Below are positions 41,170-50,449 of a stretch of DNA of 64,000 bases, piece after piece. The position numbers and the translations under genes were made by a program. The notes under the pieces were generated by a model. That model saw only the letters and a list, made by a program, of their open reading frames with translations, was not told the DNA's origin and did not search any database. Numbering within the stretch: position 1 is the first letter of the stretch; each line of letters opens with the position of its first letter. This DNA comes from Armatimonadetes bacterium Uphvl-Ar2 (GTDB lineage Bacteria; Armatimonadota; Fimbriimonadia; Fimbriimonadales; Fimbriimonadaceae), in NCBI GenBank assembly GCA_002162095.1, contig CP021424.1, positions 2,232,001-2,296,000 of the forward strand, in the 5' to 3' direction.

Positions 41170-43355
41170 GGGGTGTTGAGCGCCGAGGGCTTGAACTGCC
41201 AGTTCCGTACCAGCGGGGCTTGGTCGCGGGAATGTTCGCCGCTCTCGGCGTTACCCGGGCCGAGCACCGTCCCCGCCTGGATACCCTGCGCTCCGAATCG
41301 GATGATCTGGATGTAAGTGCCCCGGTTGATGTAGGGGATGGGTTCCTCGCCCGGGTAGCGGATGGCGCCCTGGGCGGTCGGGGCCAGCGTGTCGGCTTTG
41401 GCTTGCACGGCCAGGATCGCTTCGCGCACCACTCGCTCGCGCCGACGGGATGGCACCAATTCGAGGCTGCCCGCCCCTTGCAACTGCCGCAGAATCGTGG
41501 TCGGCTGCACCGCTTGCTGGAAGAAGCTGGGGTTCAGAAGCGTGCCCACGGCCGGGGAATAAAGGCGACGGCGCAGCTCGTTCACGACTTCGAGATAGAA
41601 GGCACTGTTCACATCCCCATTGCGCTGAGAGCCGTCGTAGGCGTTGATACGCTGCCGGGCCACGGCAAACTCAGGCGCATCGCCCATCGCCCGCAAGAAC
41701 AGCTCGCGGTACGAGCCGGAAGTGGCCGAATCCGCTTCGCTGATCGCCTTCGCCGCCCCGACCAGGTGCGCCACCGTCACCGGCTGGGTACCCAAGGCGT
41801 GAATGAGACTGTCATTGCGGAAGGCGCGGCCCCACACCGGCGTATCCATGTTCGGCCAGCCGGCAGCGGGCTTGTTGTTCCAGTTCACGATCAGCCCGGT
41901 CTTCGGGTTGAACGAGTGCGGCATCTCCTCGGAGCTCAAGAAGCCCTTCCACTCGGCTTTGGGGTCCAGCGGGAGGGGAAACCGGGCATCGTAGCCGGGA
42001 GCCCGGACCGGGAAGCGCCCGGCGTAGCGCCACCCAATATTGCGGGCATCGGCGGCAAAGACATTGAATGACAAGGGCAGGGTGCCCGCGGCCGCCAGTG
42101 CCGATTTGGCGTCGGTCGCGTGGGCGATATCCCAGAAGACTTCCAGCGCCTTGAGTTCATCGCCGTAGAACGCGCGGCGGACCGTCATCAGGTGCGTGCC
42201 CGCCTTGGTGCGCATGATGACCGGGCCGAGGTGGGTGCATTCGCGCACAAAGGGCACCGACTCTTGGCCCTTCACCTTGATCGTCTCGCGGATCTGCTCC
42301 AGCGGCCGGGTCTCGGTTCCGTACTTGTAGCCGCTTTCCCCGGCGGTGGCCCCGACGTACACGTCTTCCAGGTCCGCCACGCCGCTGGTCAGGCCCCAGG
42401 CATGCTTGGCGGTATGCCCGATCACCATCACCGGCGTGCCGGGAATGGTGATCCCTTGGATGGTGAGCTCGGGGGTGCGGATGCTGGCCTCGTAGACCGG
42501 TGAAGGCGTGGAGTGACCCATCTGGGGCGCGCTCAACAGGTGCACTGCGCCATCCGAGCGCTTGGCGCTGGCCACCACGGCGTACGAGCCCCAAGATTCC
42601 AACACGCCCTCACGGCGGGCGATGAGCCGGGATTCTTCTTCATGCACCGCCGAGATGGCGGGCACGAGTTCCAGTACGGGGATCGCGGGCAATTGCGCCA
42701 AATGGGCCTCTGAATCCGCCCGCGTGAACTTGGGCAGCCGCGCCACCCCGCGCCCTTTCGACAAGTCATCCTCCGCACTCACGGTGGGCGTGGAAAGCGG
42801 GTCATCCTGCCAAATCAGCTCGTCCAGCGCGTCGAATCGTTGGTTCCGCACCGGCTGGAGCTTGAGATACTCCATCAAGGCGAGCGACCGGAGTTCCCCC
42901 GCGCCCCCGGTACCGAACCGACGAGCCATCGAAACCCCAATGGCCACCGAATCCTCCAGCGTCCACGGTTCGGGGTCAAATCCCAAGGTCTCGTAGCCAT
43001 CGGGCATGGTTTGGTCGCGGTTCACACGGTCTATCACCTTGTTCACGCCGCGCACATAGCCCGCAAACATCTGCTGGAATTCGGGCGAAAGCCGGGCGGC
43101 CATCGCGCGCATTTCGGCGTCGGTGTAGCCTTGGCGGCGGGCTTCTTGGTCAGCGGCTAAGGCGCTCGGGCCTTGGATCTCGGCCATGCGGCCCCGGGCC
43201 AAACGGCGGGCCATTTCCATCTGCCACAGGCGGTCTTCGGCGTGCTTTTCGCCTAAGATTTCGAGGGCCGTGGGCAAATCGGTGGCGGAGATGGCGGGAA
43301 CTCCGTATGCATTGGTAGAGTTCAGGGCAACAGCCAAACCCAGCGACAACCACAT
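41166..43355 (-). CDS. Penicillin acylase/S45-family Ntn hydrolase
   Basis: S45 enzymes are exported, autoproteolytic N-terminal-nucleophile amidases acting on acyl-amides such as penicillins or acyl-homoserine lactones. The 729-residue protein starts with a weak hydrophobic leader (MWLSLGLAVALNSTNAYG) and has the alpha-subunit YGVPAISA region and HAEDRLWQMEMARR, then the spacer and the new N-terminal Ser expected in SWGSYAVVASAKRSDG (about 255), followed by LLSAPQMGHSTPSPVYEAS. The typical Asn of the beta-chain (NWNNKPAAGWP) is present. Substrate is unknown. Confidence 0.86.
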   Translation of the reverse strand: MWLSLGLAVALNSTNAYGVPAISATDLPTALEILGEKHAEDRLWQMEMARRLARGRMAEIQGPSALAADQEARRQGYTDAEMRAMAARLSPEFQQMFAGYVRGVNKVIDRVNRDQTMPDGYETLGFDPEPWTLEDSVAIGVSMARRFGTGGAGELRSLALMEYLKLQPVRNQRFDALDELIWQDDPLSTPTVSAEDDLSKGRGVARLPKFTRADSEAHLAQLPAIPVLELVPAISAVHEEESRLIARREGVLESWGSYAVVASAKRSDGAVHLLSAPQMGHSTPSPVYEASIRTPELTIQGITIPGTPVMVIGHTAKHAWGLTSGVADLEDVYVGATAGESGYKYGTETRPLEQIRETIKVKGQESVPFVRECTHLGPVIMRTKAGTHLMTVRRAFYGDELKALEVFWDIAHATDAKSALAAAGTLPLSFNVFAADARNIGWRYAGRFPVRAPGYDARFPLPLDPKAEWKGFLSSEEMPHSFNPKTGLIVNWNNKPAAGWPNMDTPVWGRAFRNDSLIHALGTQPVTVAHLVGAAKAISEADSATSGSYRELFLRAMGDAPEFAVARQRINAYDGSQRNGDVNSAFYLEVVNELRRRLYSPAVGTLLNPSFFQQAVQPTTILRQLQGAGSLELVPSRRRERVVREAILAVQAKADTLAPTAQGAIRYPGEEPIPYINRGTYIQIIRFGAQGIQAGTVLGPGNAESGEHSRDQAPLVRNWQFKPSALNTP

Positions 43356-43390
43356 GGTTTGAGTTTGGCCGATGAGCGCGGGAAAAACGG

Positions 43391-44944
43391 ATGAAATTTG
43401 GTGCCCGGTTTTTGAAAGTGAGCCGATCCGTTCCTCGCATGCCTCTCCCCGAAGAGCGCAAGCAAAGAGAGCAGCGCTCGGTCTCGGGCTACATTGCGTT
43501 TCTTTCCATCATCTATCTGCTCAACGTTTTCATTCCTGATGGATCGCTGGCCACCATGCTGTTCCTTTTGGCCAACGGGGTCGGGTTACTGGGTCAGGTG
43601 GTGTTGTCCGCGTTGTCTCGCTCTTTGCGGGTCACAGCCTCAATCGCTTTGATCCAGGGGATTTTTGTTGCCGTTTCCTTCTTGCCGGGCCGGGCGCTCT
43701 CAGCCGCCGTAATTACGGGGGCGGTTTCCACGGGCATCGTGGTCGGAACTCTGTTCTTCGTGGCGGGCACGGTCGGCGCTACGCTCATGGGGCTGGCCGA
43801 CATGCAACGCTGGGAAAGCCGGCGCAAGCGAATGAGTCGGCACCAGCGCATCGGAGTCTTGCTTGACCTCAAGGATCGGATCTCGGTTGCGAGCCTAAGA
43901 GGTGAACCGGACGCTCAGTCGAATTGGACCGATAAGATTGGCCGAAACCTGTTTGGTTGGGCGTTTGGCTTAGGTTTTGGCCTGGATGTCTCCTTTGTGA
44001 TCATCGCGAGCTTGCTTCTGCGGACGGGATATGCCATGTCGTCTCTCAATGAGCCCACCGTGGCCATTGTCTTCCTTTACTCCCTCTCATTCTTAGGGAT
44101 TTTTGGCGCGAATCTCCTTATCGGATACTGCAGCGGCCGATTCCCACGGATGCTGGCCGCAACCGTCCTTCTCACGGCTTCAGGTTCTTCGTTCATGATT
44201 TGGCCTGGTCACCCCACCTACCAATTGGCTCAGTTCGGCATGAACAGGGACATGTTTTGGCAGGGTGTGGGGATCTCCATGCTCATCAGCACGGTCGGCT
44301 GGCTGGCGGCTTACGTCCAACGGAAGACGGAACGCATTTGGAAGCTCCAGCGCGGTGATGCTTCCGTGCTGAATGAGGAGATCCAGCGACTTGAGAACTC
44401 GCTCCTCCGCGACCAATCCCGCAAGTGCGTGGTGGCCGTGGACGTGGTGGGCAGCACCCGCATGAAGGCCAACGCCGACATGCTGGTGAGCGAGTGGTGC
44501 TTCCGCGAATACCAACAGATCGTGACGCAGTGCGTGGAGGACGAAGGCGGGCAAGTGGTGAACACCGCCGGAGACGGGGTGGTGGCGAGCTTTGAAGACC
44601 CGGCCTGCGCCCTGGAGGCTGCCGCGGCCGTGCGCGACCGTTTGCTGGTGTTCAACGCCCGGGGCAACCGATTGAGCGAGCCGTTCCAAGTCCGCATCGG
44701 CATCGACTCCGCCGAAGTCCAAGGGAACCTGGCCGAAGTCCAATTCTCTCAGCTCATCGATACCGCCGCTCATATTGAGGCGATGACCCCGGCCGGCGCG
44801 ATCGGCGTGAGCCAGTCCTTTATGGCGCTCCTCCCCTCGGAGCGAGCCACCCAGCATGGCAATTCGGCGGACGGAAAGCCGATCTTCCTCATGCGAGAAA
44901 GCGGCTCGGCCCTGTGGGCCGAACCGCTTCCGACGTCCTCTTAA
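43391..44944 (+). CDS. Membrane-anchored class III adenylate/guanylate cyclase
   Basis: The 517-residue protein has an N-terminal membrane module of about six or more helices (roughly 30-320), a short coiled coil (VLNEEIQRLENSLLRDQ), and a C-terminal class III cyclase domain (about 335-510) with the metal-binding VVAVDVVGSTRMK (Asp) and NTAGDGVVASFEDP (GDG loop). The transition-state Asn/Arg positions are not obvious, so activity is uncertain. An ATG 16 codons downstream (43439) is another possible start. It is divergent from the acylase and convergent with a small membrane gene. Confidence 0.82.
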   Translation: MKFGARFLKVSRSVPRMPLPEERKQREQRSVSGYIAFLSIIYLLNVFIPDGSLATMLFLLANGVGLLGQVVLSALSRSLRVTASIALIQGIFVAVSFLPGRALSAAVITGAVSTGIVVGTLFFVAGTVGATLMGLADMQRWESRRKRMSRHQRIGVLLDLKDRISVASLRGEPDAQSNWTDKIGRNLFGWAFGLGFGLDVSFVIIASLLLRTGYAMSSLNEPTVAIVFLYSLSFLGIFGANLLIGYCSGRFPRMLAATVLLTASGSSFMIWPGHPTYQLAQFGMNRDMFWQGVGISMLISTVGWLAAYVQRKTERIWKLQRGDASVLNEEIQRLENSLLRDQSRKCVVAVDVVGSTRMKANADMLVSEWCFREYQQIVTQCVEDEGGQVVNTAGDGVVASFEDPACALEAAAAVRDRLLVFNARGNRLSEPFQVRIGIDSAEVQGNLAEVQFSQLIDTAAHIEAMTPAGAIGVSQSFMALLPSERATQHGNSADGKPIFLMRESGSALWAEPLPTSS

Positions 44945-44953
44945 GGCAGAGCC

Positions 44954-45160
44954 TTAGCGAAGGCTACGGTAGTTGTCTTCCAGGGCTTTGTTGCGAGTGG
45001 CGTACCGGTACACCACGTAGCCGATGCCCCCGACAATGGCAATGGGAATGATCATCGAAGCCGCCCAGCTCAAGAAGCTGATGACCTTGCCGATCACAAA
45101 CAGCCCGATGAGGACACCGATGATGCCCAAAACCACTTTGATTCCATTTCCCGTTTTCAC
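44954..45160 (-). CDS. Small two-helix membrane protein
   Basis: The 68-residue product has two hydrophobic helices (about 7-26 and 33-50) with short polar ends and a basic tail. I recognise no family. I place the start at GTG 45160 because it has a perfect GGAGG ribosome-binding site seven bases upstream and begins VKTGNGIKVVLGIIG; the open frame continues upstream without purpose. nadE is divergent from it. Nothing about its role can be inferred beyond membrane location. Confidence 0.62.
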   Translation of the reverse strand: MKTGNGIKVVLGIIGVLIGLFVIGKVISFLSWAASMIIPIAIVGGIGYVVYRYATRNKALEDNYRSLR

Positions 45161-45241
45161 TTTGGATCCTCCGCTTAGTGCAGGGGACGACCCGCCCGCC
45201 CCGGGGGTTGCACCCCTGGGACTTGTAGAATGAGGCCAGTC

Positions 45242-46105
45242 ATGCCCGTGCGCTTGATTCAGGCTCCGTCCCGCTACCAAGACCCCGATGCGCCCCTGGC
45301 GATCAACGCGGAGGCCGTGGCCCGGTGGTTGGTCGCCTTCGTGCGGGAGGAATACGTGGTGCGGCGGGGCATTCCCCGAGCGGTGCTTGGCCTCAGCGGC
45401 GGCGTGGACTCGGCGGTATCGGCCTACTTGGCGGCGCGGGCACTCGGGCCGGAGAACGTTTTCGCCATCCGGATGCCGTACTCGCTGAGTTCGCCCGAAT
45501 CCTTAGCCCACGCGCAACTGGTGGCAGATGACCTTGGCATTTCTTGCGAGACCATCGAGATCACGGCCATGGTGGATGGCTACCTGACCACTCAGCCGGA
45601 TGCCGACGCGACCCGCATCGGCAATGTGTGCGCCCGGTGCCGCGCCAACATTCTTTTTGACCAGAGCGCCAAGCGTGGAGCCCTGCCCATCGGCACGGGC
45701 AACAAGACGGAGCGCCTGTTTGGTTACTACACCTGGCACGCGGACGATTCTCCGCCCATTAACCCGCTGGGTGACCTCTACAAGACGCAGGTTTGGCAAC
45801 TGGCGGAGGCCCTGGGCGTGCCGAAGGAGATCATCCACAAGCCCCCCACCGCCGACCTGGTCAAGGGCCAGACCGACGAAGGCGATATCGGCATCAGCTA
45901 CCGCGATGCGGACCGCATTTTGATTCACCTGATTCGCGGCGTGAAGCCGGCCACCTTGATACGGCAGGGGTACCCCGAGGCCCAAGTGCGGCTTGTCGAG
46001 GCGCGTGTGGCCCGCACCCATTGGAAGCGGCACTTGCCCACGGTGGCGATGATGAGCGACTCGGCGATCCGGGAGTACTATCTCCGCCCGGTGGACTACA
46101 ATTGA
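45242..46105 (+). CDS. nadE: NH3-dependent NAD+ synthetase
   Basis: NadE amidates nicotinic-acid adenine dinucleotide to NAD+. The 287-residue protein has the P-loop-like [18 protein letters not shown] of the N-type ATP pyrophosphatases, the [20 protein letters not shown] segment, and the [12 protein letters not shown] and [13 protein letters not shown] motifs. It lacks a glutaminase domain, so it uses free ammonia. An in-frame ATG four codons earlier overlaps the -10 box TAGAAT (45226-45231), so 45242 is preferred. The acylphosphatase gene follows with a TTGA overlap. Confidence 0.94.
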   Translation: MPVRLIQAPSRYQDPDAPLAINAEAVARWLVAFVREEYVVRRGIPRAVLGLSGGVDSAVSAYLAARALGPENVFAIRMPYSLSSPESLAHAQLVADDLGISCETIEITAMVDGYLTTQPDADATRIGNVCARCRANILFDQSAKRGALPIGTGNKTERLFGYYTWHADDSPPINPLGDLYKTQVWQLAEALGVPKEIIHKPPTADLVKGQTDEGDIGISYRDADRILIHLIRGVKPATLIRQGYPEAQVRLVEARVARTHWKRHLPTVAMMSDSAIREYYLRPVDYN

Positions 46106-46374
46106 GAGCCTATCGCTTCCTCGTTACGGGTCGGGTGCAGGGCGTGGGGTTCCGCGCCTACGTGCAGGCCGAAGCCCGGCGCATGGGCTATACGGGTTGG
46201 GTCCGAAACCGGCGGGATGGCAGCGTGGAAGCCGTGGTGGCGGGGCTGGATCCATCGCGCGCGGACTTCTTCCGGCAACGGCTGCAGCACGGCCCCGGGA
46301 TGCCCGAGCGCGTGCATTTTGAATCGGCCGAGGCGCCCGATACGGAAGACTTCCGCATCGAAAGCACGTACTGA
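46102..46374 (+). CDS. acyP: Acylphosphatase
   Basis: Acylphosphatase hydrolyses carboxyl-phosphate bonds such as those of acetyl phosphate and carbamoyl phosphate. The 90-residue protein contains the signature [10 protein letters not shown] with catalytic Arg and the [12 protein letters not shown] segment with the catalytic Asn. It has the normal length and fold order. Its TTG start overlaps the nadE stop (TTGA), as in two gene junctions at 17-18.5 kb, so it is probably made by reinitiation. Confidence 0.92.
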   Translation: MRAYRFLVTGRVQGVGFRAYVQAEARRMGYTGWVRNRRDGSVEAVVAGLDPSRADFFRQRLQHGPGMPERVHFESAEAPDTEDFRIESTY

Positions 46375-46379
46375 GCGGC

Positions 46380-47321
46380 TTATAAAGTCATCGTGACTTT
46401 GCTCAGGCCGACCGGACGGTCCGGGTCGAGCCCACGGGCGCGAGCGGCCAGGAGGGCCAGCCATTGCCCGTAAATCACATCCCACATGGGGGCGCTGGTG
46501 CCCTTGTCGCTCTGCGGAGCCTGCAGGATGAGCGTGCCGGTCTCCGCAAGGTTCTCAGGCGTTTCGCCGTAAACAATGGCGGCGGTGCCATGGGTGGCCA
46601 GCGCCTTGGGGCCGTGGGCGAAATCGGCGGTGCTGTAGGCCTTGCACGGCAGCAGGGCGCACTCCACCATTTTCAGCGCCGTTTCGTGGGCGGTGCAGAA
46701 GTTGTAGCCCCGGGCCAGCGAGAAGGAAAGCGAACTGCGGAGCAAAGCGCCCAGGTCGTGCTCGGCGGCGGCGCGGCAGCTTTCCACCCACTCGGCGGTG
46801 GGCGTCTGCGGGGCGTCCAGGTTGCCACCCGCCGCGCGCACAATCTCGTGCAGAGCCAGCAGGGAAGTGAGATAAGACTTGGTGGCGGCCACGGCGTGCT
46901 CGGTACCCGCATCCAGAAGGATCGTGTGCTCAGCCTCTTGGGTGAGCCGCGACCCGGCGGTGTTGGTGACGGCGAGCGTGAGATGGCCTTGGCGGCGTAG
47001 TTGCCCCAGCACCTCGCTCACGTCCGGCCCGGCCCCGCTCTGGCTGATGCCGATGACCAGGCTCTTGGGGTAGCGCAGGTTGGCGCCGTACTTGGTCACC
47101 ACGCTCGGCGCCGCCAGAACCACCGGGATGCCCAGGTGGATTTCGAACAAATACCGAGCGTAAAGGGCGGCGTTGTCGCTGCTTCCTCTAGCCACCAGCA
47201 CCACGAGTTCAAAGGGGGCTCCGGCTACGTAGGGCTGAGAGGCGGCAAAGTACTGAGGGGCCAGCCGGGCAAGCAACTCGCTCTGTTCTCGAATCTCTTG
47301 CTCCATGTGCAGGCCGGTCAT
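46380..47321 (-). CDS. SIS-domain sugar isomerase/deaminase (GlmS/AgaS/NagB-II type)
   Basis: SIS proteins isomerise or deaminate phosphosugars. This 313-residue protein has two SIS domains and no glutaminase domain, beginning MTGLHMEQEIREQSELLARL and showing VLVARGSSDNAALYARYLFE and SGAGPDVSEVLGQLRRQGH in the first and ARGYNFCTAHETALKMVE in the second, with the C-terminal LSKVTMTL of GlmS-like enzymes. It starts 7 bases after TACATT. With the hexosaminidase 17 kb upstream it may act on amino-sugar phosphate, but substrate is inferred only. Confidence 0.83.
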   Translation of the reverse strand: MTGLHMEQEIREQSELLARLAPQYFAASQPYVAGAPFELVVLVARGSSDNAALYARYLFEIHLGIPVVLAAPSVVTKYGANLRYPKSLVIGISQSGAGPDVSEVLGQLRRQGHLTLAVTNTAGSRLTQEAEHTILLDAGTEHAVAATKSYLTSLLALHEIVRAAGGNLDAPQTPTAEWVESCRAAAEHDLGALLRSSLSFSLARGYNFCTAHETALKMVECALLPCKAYSTADFAHGPKALATHGTAAIVYGETPENLAETGTLILQAPQSDKGTSAPMWDVIYGQWLALLAARARGLDPDRPVGLSKVTMTL

Positions 47322-47395
47322 GCGTTCAAATGTACCGTCTGGCCTCGGCCAAACGGGTACCGTGAGACGGTTGGCGATCCTGAATCGTCGGTAAC

Positions 47396-48457
47396 GTGAA
47401 CACCATGTGGGCGGCCGTTTTTTTCAGCGCGTTGGTTCAGCAAGAACCTGCGACCAAGGAGTATCGAGACAACGACCTGGGCTTGATCTTCCAATATCCG
47501 CAGGAGTGGCGGCTGACCAAGACGCGCCTGGGCGCCCAGTTTGAGTTCTTGACCTCGGAGGGAGCCACGGCGCGGGTCACAATCACGCGCACGCCGTTCC
47601 GCGAATCCAAGGATCAGTGGCAGAGCTACCAGCGCGATATCGAGGAAGCCGCTCGCCGCGAGGTTCTGGACCAGACGGAAGAAGAACTGCTCGGGGTTCC
47701 GCTGCTTCTCACCCGCACGCGCTACACCGGCCCGGACGGCATCTTCCGCCAGCTTAAGGGATTGCTCTACAGCCGCACCCGCCAAAAGCTGAACTTCATT
47801 CTGGAGGCCCCCGAATCCGCATTCCCTGGGGCCGAAACCTCTTGGCGCGGCACGTGGAGCAGTTTCCGCACCATCACCGGTGAGCTCCCGGTGGCCGAAG
47901 GAACGCCGGAAACCACCAACCCCACCAACCCGGCGCAAGAAGCCGAGCGCGAGGTCTACACCCTGACCGACCCAAAGGGCGAAGCGGCAGCCGCAGGCAG
48001 CAATCGCTTGCCGGAAACCCGCGTGGAAGTTCCCGGCCCGAGCGGCACCGAAACGATTGCCCTGCCCGAAGGCTGGACGGCCGAGCCCCGCGACGCGGTC
48101 ATTGTGCTGCGCCACCCGGCCGTACAAGGCACCACCGTGCTGACGCTTTCCCTGGGAGACAACGCCTTTGCCCGCCGCGTGATGAACAACCTGAACCGAG
48201 AAGCTCTCAAGCGCTTCGACACCGTGGCTTTGCGTAAGGAAGAGTCTATCACCGAGAACCAGAACGGGGCCCAAGTGCTTTCGGTGCTCCGCCAAGGGAC
48301 CTCGCCGGGCGGCAACCTCATCTTGCTCTCCGCCGTGGGCGGCCAGAGTTTTGGGGTGTGGTCGGTGCAATACGAAACCACGGACCCGCTCAAGTACGGC
48401 GAAGACAAGCCGCATCTCGATGCGTTGCTGGCCGTCCTGGCTCGTATTCGTTCGTGA
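47396..48457 (+). CDS. Exported protein, PsbP-like N-terminal pattern, unknown function
   Basis: The 353-residue protein begins with a hydrophobic stretch (VNTMWAAVFFSALVQ) and a domain starting YRDNDLGLIFQYPQEWRLTK, which is the usual pattern of the PsbP/Mog1-like fold of exported proteins. A Pro/Thr linker (ETTNPTNPAQEAE, about 175-190) leads to a similar second domain. Function unknown. The start is taken as GTG 47396; ATG at 47405 is possible. The tsaB gene overlaps its end (GTGA), forming an operon with tsaB and murB. Confidence 0.6.
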   Translation: MNTMWAAVFFSALVQQEPATKEYRDNDLGLIFQYPQEWRLTKTRLGAQFEFLTSEGATARVTITRTPFRESKDQWQSYQRDIEEAARREVLDQTEEELLGVPLLLTRTRYTGPDGIFRQLKGLLYSRTRQKLNFILEAPESAFPGAETSWRGTWSSFRTITGELPVAEGTPETTNPTNPAQEAEREVYTLTDPKGEAAAAGSNRLPETRVEVPGPSGTETIALPEGWTAEPRDAVIVLRHPAVQGTTVLTLSLGDNAFARRVMNNLNREALKRFDTVALRKEESITENQNGAQVLSVLRQGTSPGGNLILLSAVGGQSFGVWSVQYETTDPLKYGEDKPHLDALLAVLARIRS

Positions 48458-49011
48458 AGTTAGCTTTGTCCACCTCCAGCCCGGTGGTGAGCGTCGCCCT
48501 CTGGGACGACAACGGGCACTTGGTGATGGCGCGCCAGCGCCGGGCGGATCGCTCGGCGAGTGCCGCCACCGCCGAATTGGTGGAAGAAGCTCTGGCCGCC
48601 TGCGGCAAGACCCTCGCCGACGTGACGACCTGGGCGGTGGACGTGGGTCCGGGCGGGTTCACCAGTGTGCGCGTAGGCGTAACCATGGCCAAAACCTGGG
48701 CCTGGGCCACGGGGGCTCCCCTCGCCTCGGTGTCGTCGTTTGATCTGATGCCCGGAGACGTAAACTACGTGCCGGGGCGACGGGGCACGGTGCTCTTGCG
48801 CCAAAACGGGGAAGTGGAAGCTGTGTCATTGCCTCCGGTAGGCGCGGTGGGCTACGGTGCCCCCGACCGAGAGGACATCTTCCCGCTGGCCGAGCGTGTG
48901 GACTGGGCCGCGCTTTCGTTGGGATCGCCGCTCCCCGTGGTGCCGGATTACGTCAATCCGCCCCGTATTTCGTTGCCCAAGGATCCGCGTGTGCTCGGGG
49001 GGCAACCATGA
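48454..49011 (+). CDS. tsaB: tRNA threonylcarbamoyladenosine protein TsaB
   Basis: TsaB is the inactive ASKHA-fold partner of TsaD, which makes t6A at position 37 of tRNAs reading ANN codons. The 185-residue protein has the N-terminal LALSTSSPVVSVAL strand pair and the family GPGGFTSVRVGVTMAKTWAWATGAPLASVSSF segment near residue 70-100. It is somewhat short, as expected for a TsaB. The GTG start overlaps the preceding stop (GTGA) and the murB start overlaps its stop (ATGA). TsaD and TsaE are not in the window. Confidence 0.86.
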   Translation: MKLALSTSSPVVSVALWDDNGHLVMARQRRADRSASAATAELVEEALAACGKTLADVTTWAVDVGPGGFTSVRVGVTMAKTWAWATGAPLASVSSFDLMPGDVNYVPGRRGTVLLRQNGEVEAVSLPPVGAVGYGAPDREDIFPLAERVDWAALSLGSPLPVVPDYVNPPRISLPKDPRVLGGQP

Positions 49012-49991
49012 CCCTGGCCCAACTCGGTGCCCGTTCGCAAGTCTCGCTGCGCACTTACACCACGCTGAAGGCCGGCGGTAAAGCGGAGTGGTTCGCTGTG
49101 GCCCGCAACGTGGATGAACTGGCGCAAGCGGCCGTGCTGGCCCACCAAGAAGGTCTGCGGTGCCACCCGCTGGGATGGGGGAGCAACCTGCTGCCCAGCG
49201 ACCATGGCGTTCCGGGCCTGTGCGTCGCCAACCACGCCCGCAACATTGAATTCACGGGCGACGGGGGCCTGCTCGTGGACACAGGCGCGGCCTACCAAGA
49301 CCTCTTCCTCGCCGCTACCCAGCGTGGATGGGGAGGCTTGGAATATGCCGTGGGGATCCCCGGCACGGTGGGCGGCGCACTGGTGAGCAACGCGGGGGCC
49401 TACCGCAGCAACATCAGCGAGATTGTCACCGAAGTGGAGGTCGTCCACGACGGTGAGCGCCGATGGGAGCCGGCTTCGTTCCTTGAGTTTCGCTACCGCG
49501 ACTCCATCCTTCGCCGCCCGAACCCCCCGGCCATCACGGTGCTCCGCATCCGCTGCCAGCTCAAGGCACGCCCAGCTCTGGACATCTACAACGACGCACG
49601 GGAATACCAACGCCAGCGCATCGGCAAGCAACCTCCCATGGCGAGCGCGGGGAGCTTCTTTAAGAACGTGGAAGACAAGGCCCTGGCGGAGAGTCTGGAG
49701 ACCCTTCCGGCCGGGCTCAAAGCGGCCGGGGTTGTACCGGCGGGCTATCTCATCGAGCATGTCGGCCTCAAAGGCGCCCGCTATCAAGGCGCGATGCTGG
49801 GGGCGCGCCACGCCAATTTCTTGCTGAATGTGGGCAAGGCCAGCGCGAGTTCACTCCGCCGCTTGGCCGAGCACGCCCAGGCTCTCGTGCACGAGCGCTT
49901 TGGTGTGATGCTGGAACCCGAAGTGCTTTACTTCGGGGACTGGAGCCACTGGGAGCCGATGGGCCGGCTCAATCTCGACGCCGCGAACTAG
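49008..49991 (+). CDS. murB: UDP-N-acetylenolpyruvoylglucosamine reductase
   Basis: MurB reduces UDP-GlcNAc-enolpyruvate to UDP-MurNAc for peptidoglycan. The 327-residue FAD protein has the GWGSNLLPSDHG and GIPGTVGGALVSNAGAYRSNISEIV FAD-binding segments, YRDSIL with catalytic Tyr region, and the active-site ASAGSFFKN (Ser). It ends with a GVMLEPEVLYFGDW tail typical of type I/II MurBs. The ATG overlaps the tsaB stop (ATGA). Its own stop overlaps the 3' end of the convergent J-like gene by four bases. Confidence 0.94.
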   Translation: MTLAQLGARSQVSLRTYTTLKAGGKAEWFAVARNVDELAQAAVLAHQEGLRCHPLGWGSNLLPSDHGVPGLCVANHARNIEFTGDGGLLVDTGAAYQDLFLAATQRGWGGLEYAVGIPGTVGGALVSNAGAYRSNISEIVTEVEVVHDGERRWEPASFLEFRYRDSILRRPNPPAITVLRIRCQLKARPALDIYNDAREYQRQRIGKQPPMASAGSFFKNVEDKALAESLETLPAGLKAAGVVPAGYLIEHVGLKGARYQGAMLGARHANFLLNVGKASASSLRRLAEHAQALVHERFGVMLEPEVLYFGDWSHWEPMGRLNLDAAN

Positions 49992-50431
49992 TCGATCTCA
50001 AGCGAACTGAACCGCTTTTCGACTTCGCTGGCATGGCGAGAAAGGAATTTGAACGCCCAGTCCACCCGCGCTCGCAGGGCGGCGGCCACATTGCTTTCCG
50101 GCGAACCTTCAGGAAACTTGCCCGGTCGGCTTCGCTTTTCAAGCTTTTCGTAAGCCTTGCGGATGGTGGGGAAGTCGGCATCCGGCTCTACGCCGAGGAT
50201 GGCCCGCGCCTGGCGGTCCAGTTCTTCCTCGGAGAGGGCCGACCCGCGCGCCGCAGCCGGCGTGCTGGCACTTGGTACGGCGGGCGGGGAAGCGGGCGGC
50301 TGGCCACCCGGCGTGGCCGTGGCTTCGTTGAGCTCGTCCCGCGCCAGTTGCTTCTCGATCTCCTTGACGCGCTCCCATTCACGGCCGATGTACGACCGGA
50401 GCACATTTACCACTCGTTGCGCGTCTTTCAT
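49988..50431 (-). CDS. J-domain-like protein lacking HPD
   Basis: The 147-residue protein has an N-terminal helical part (about 1-40), a Pro/Ala-rich linker (41-65) and a C-terminal segment whose helix order resembles a DnaJ domain: ARAILGVEPDADFPTIRKAYEKLEK, then a loop with P, then a helix ending AFKFLSRH. The loop reads RSRPGKFPEGSPE where J-domains have HPD, so DnaK stimulation is not expected. It starts at ATG 50431, 6 bases after TACAAT with no Shine-Dalgarno. Its partner is unknown. Confidence 0.58.
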   Translation of the reverse strand: MKDAQRVVNVLRSYIGREWERVKEIEKQLARDELNEATATPGGQPPASPPAVPSASTPAAARGSALSEEELDRQARAILGVEPDADFPTIRKAYEKLEKRSRPGKFPEGSPESNVAAALRARVDWAFKFLSRHASEVEKRFSSLEID

Positions 50432-50449
50432 GCCTCTATTGTAGTGGGT

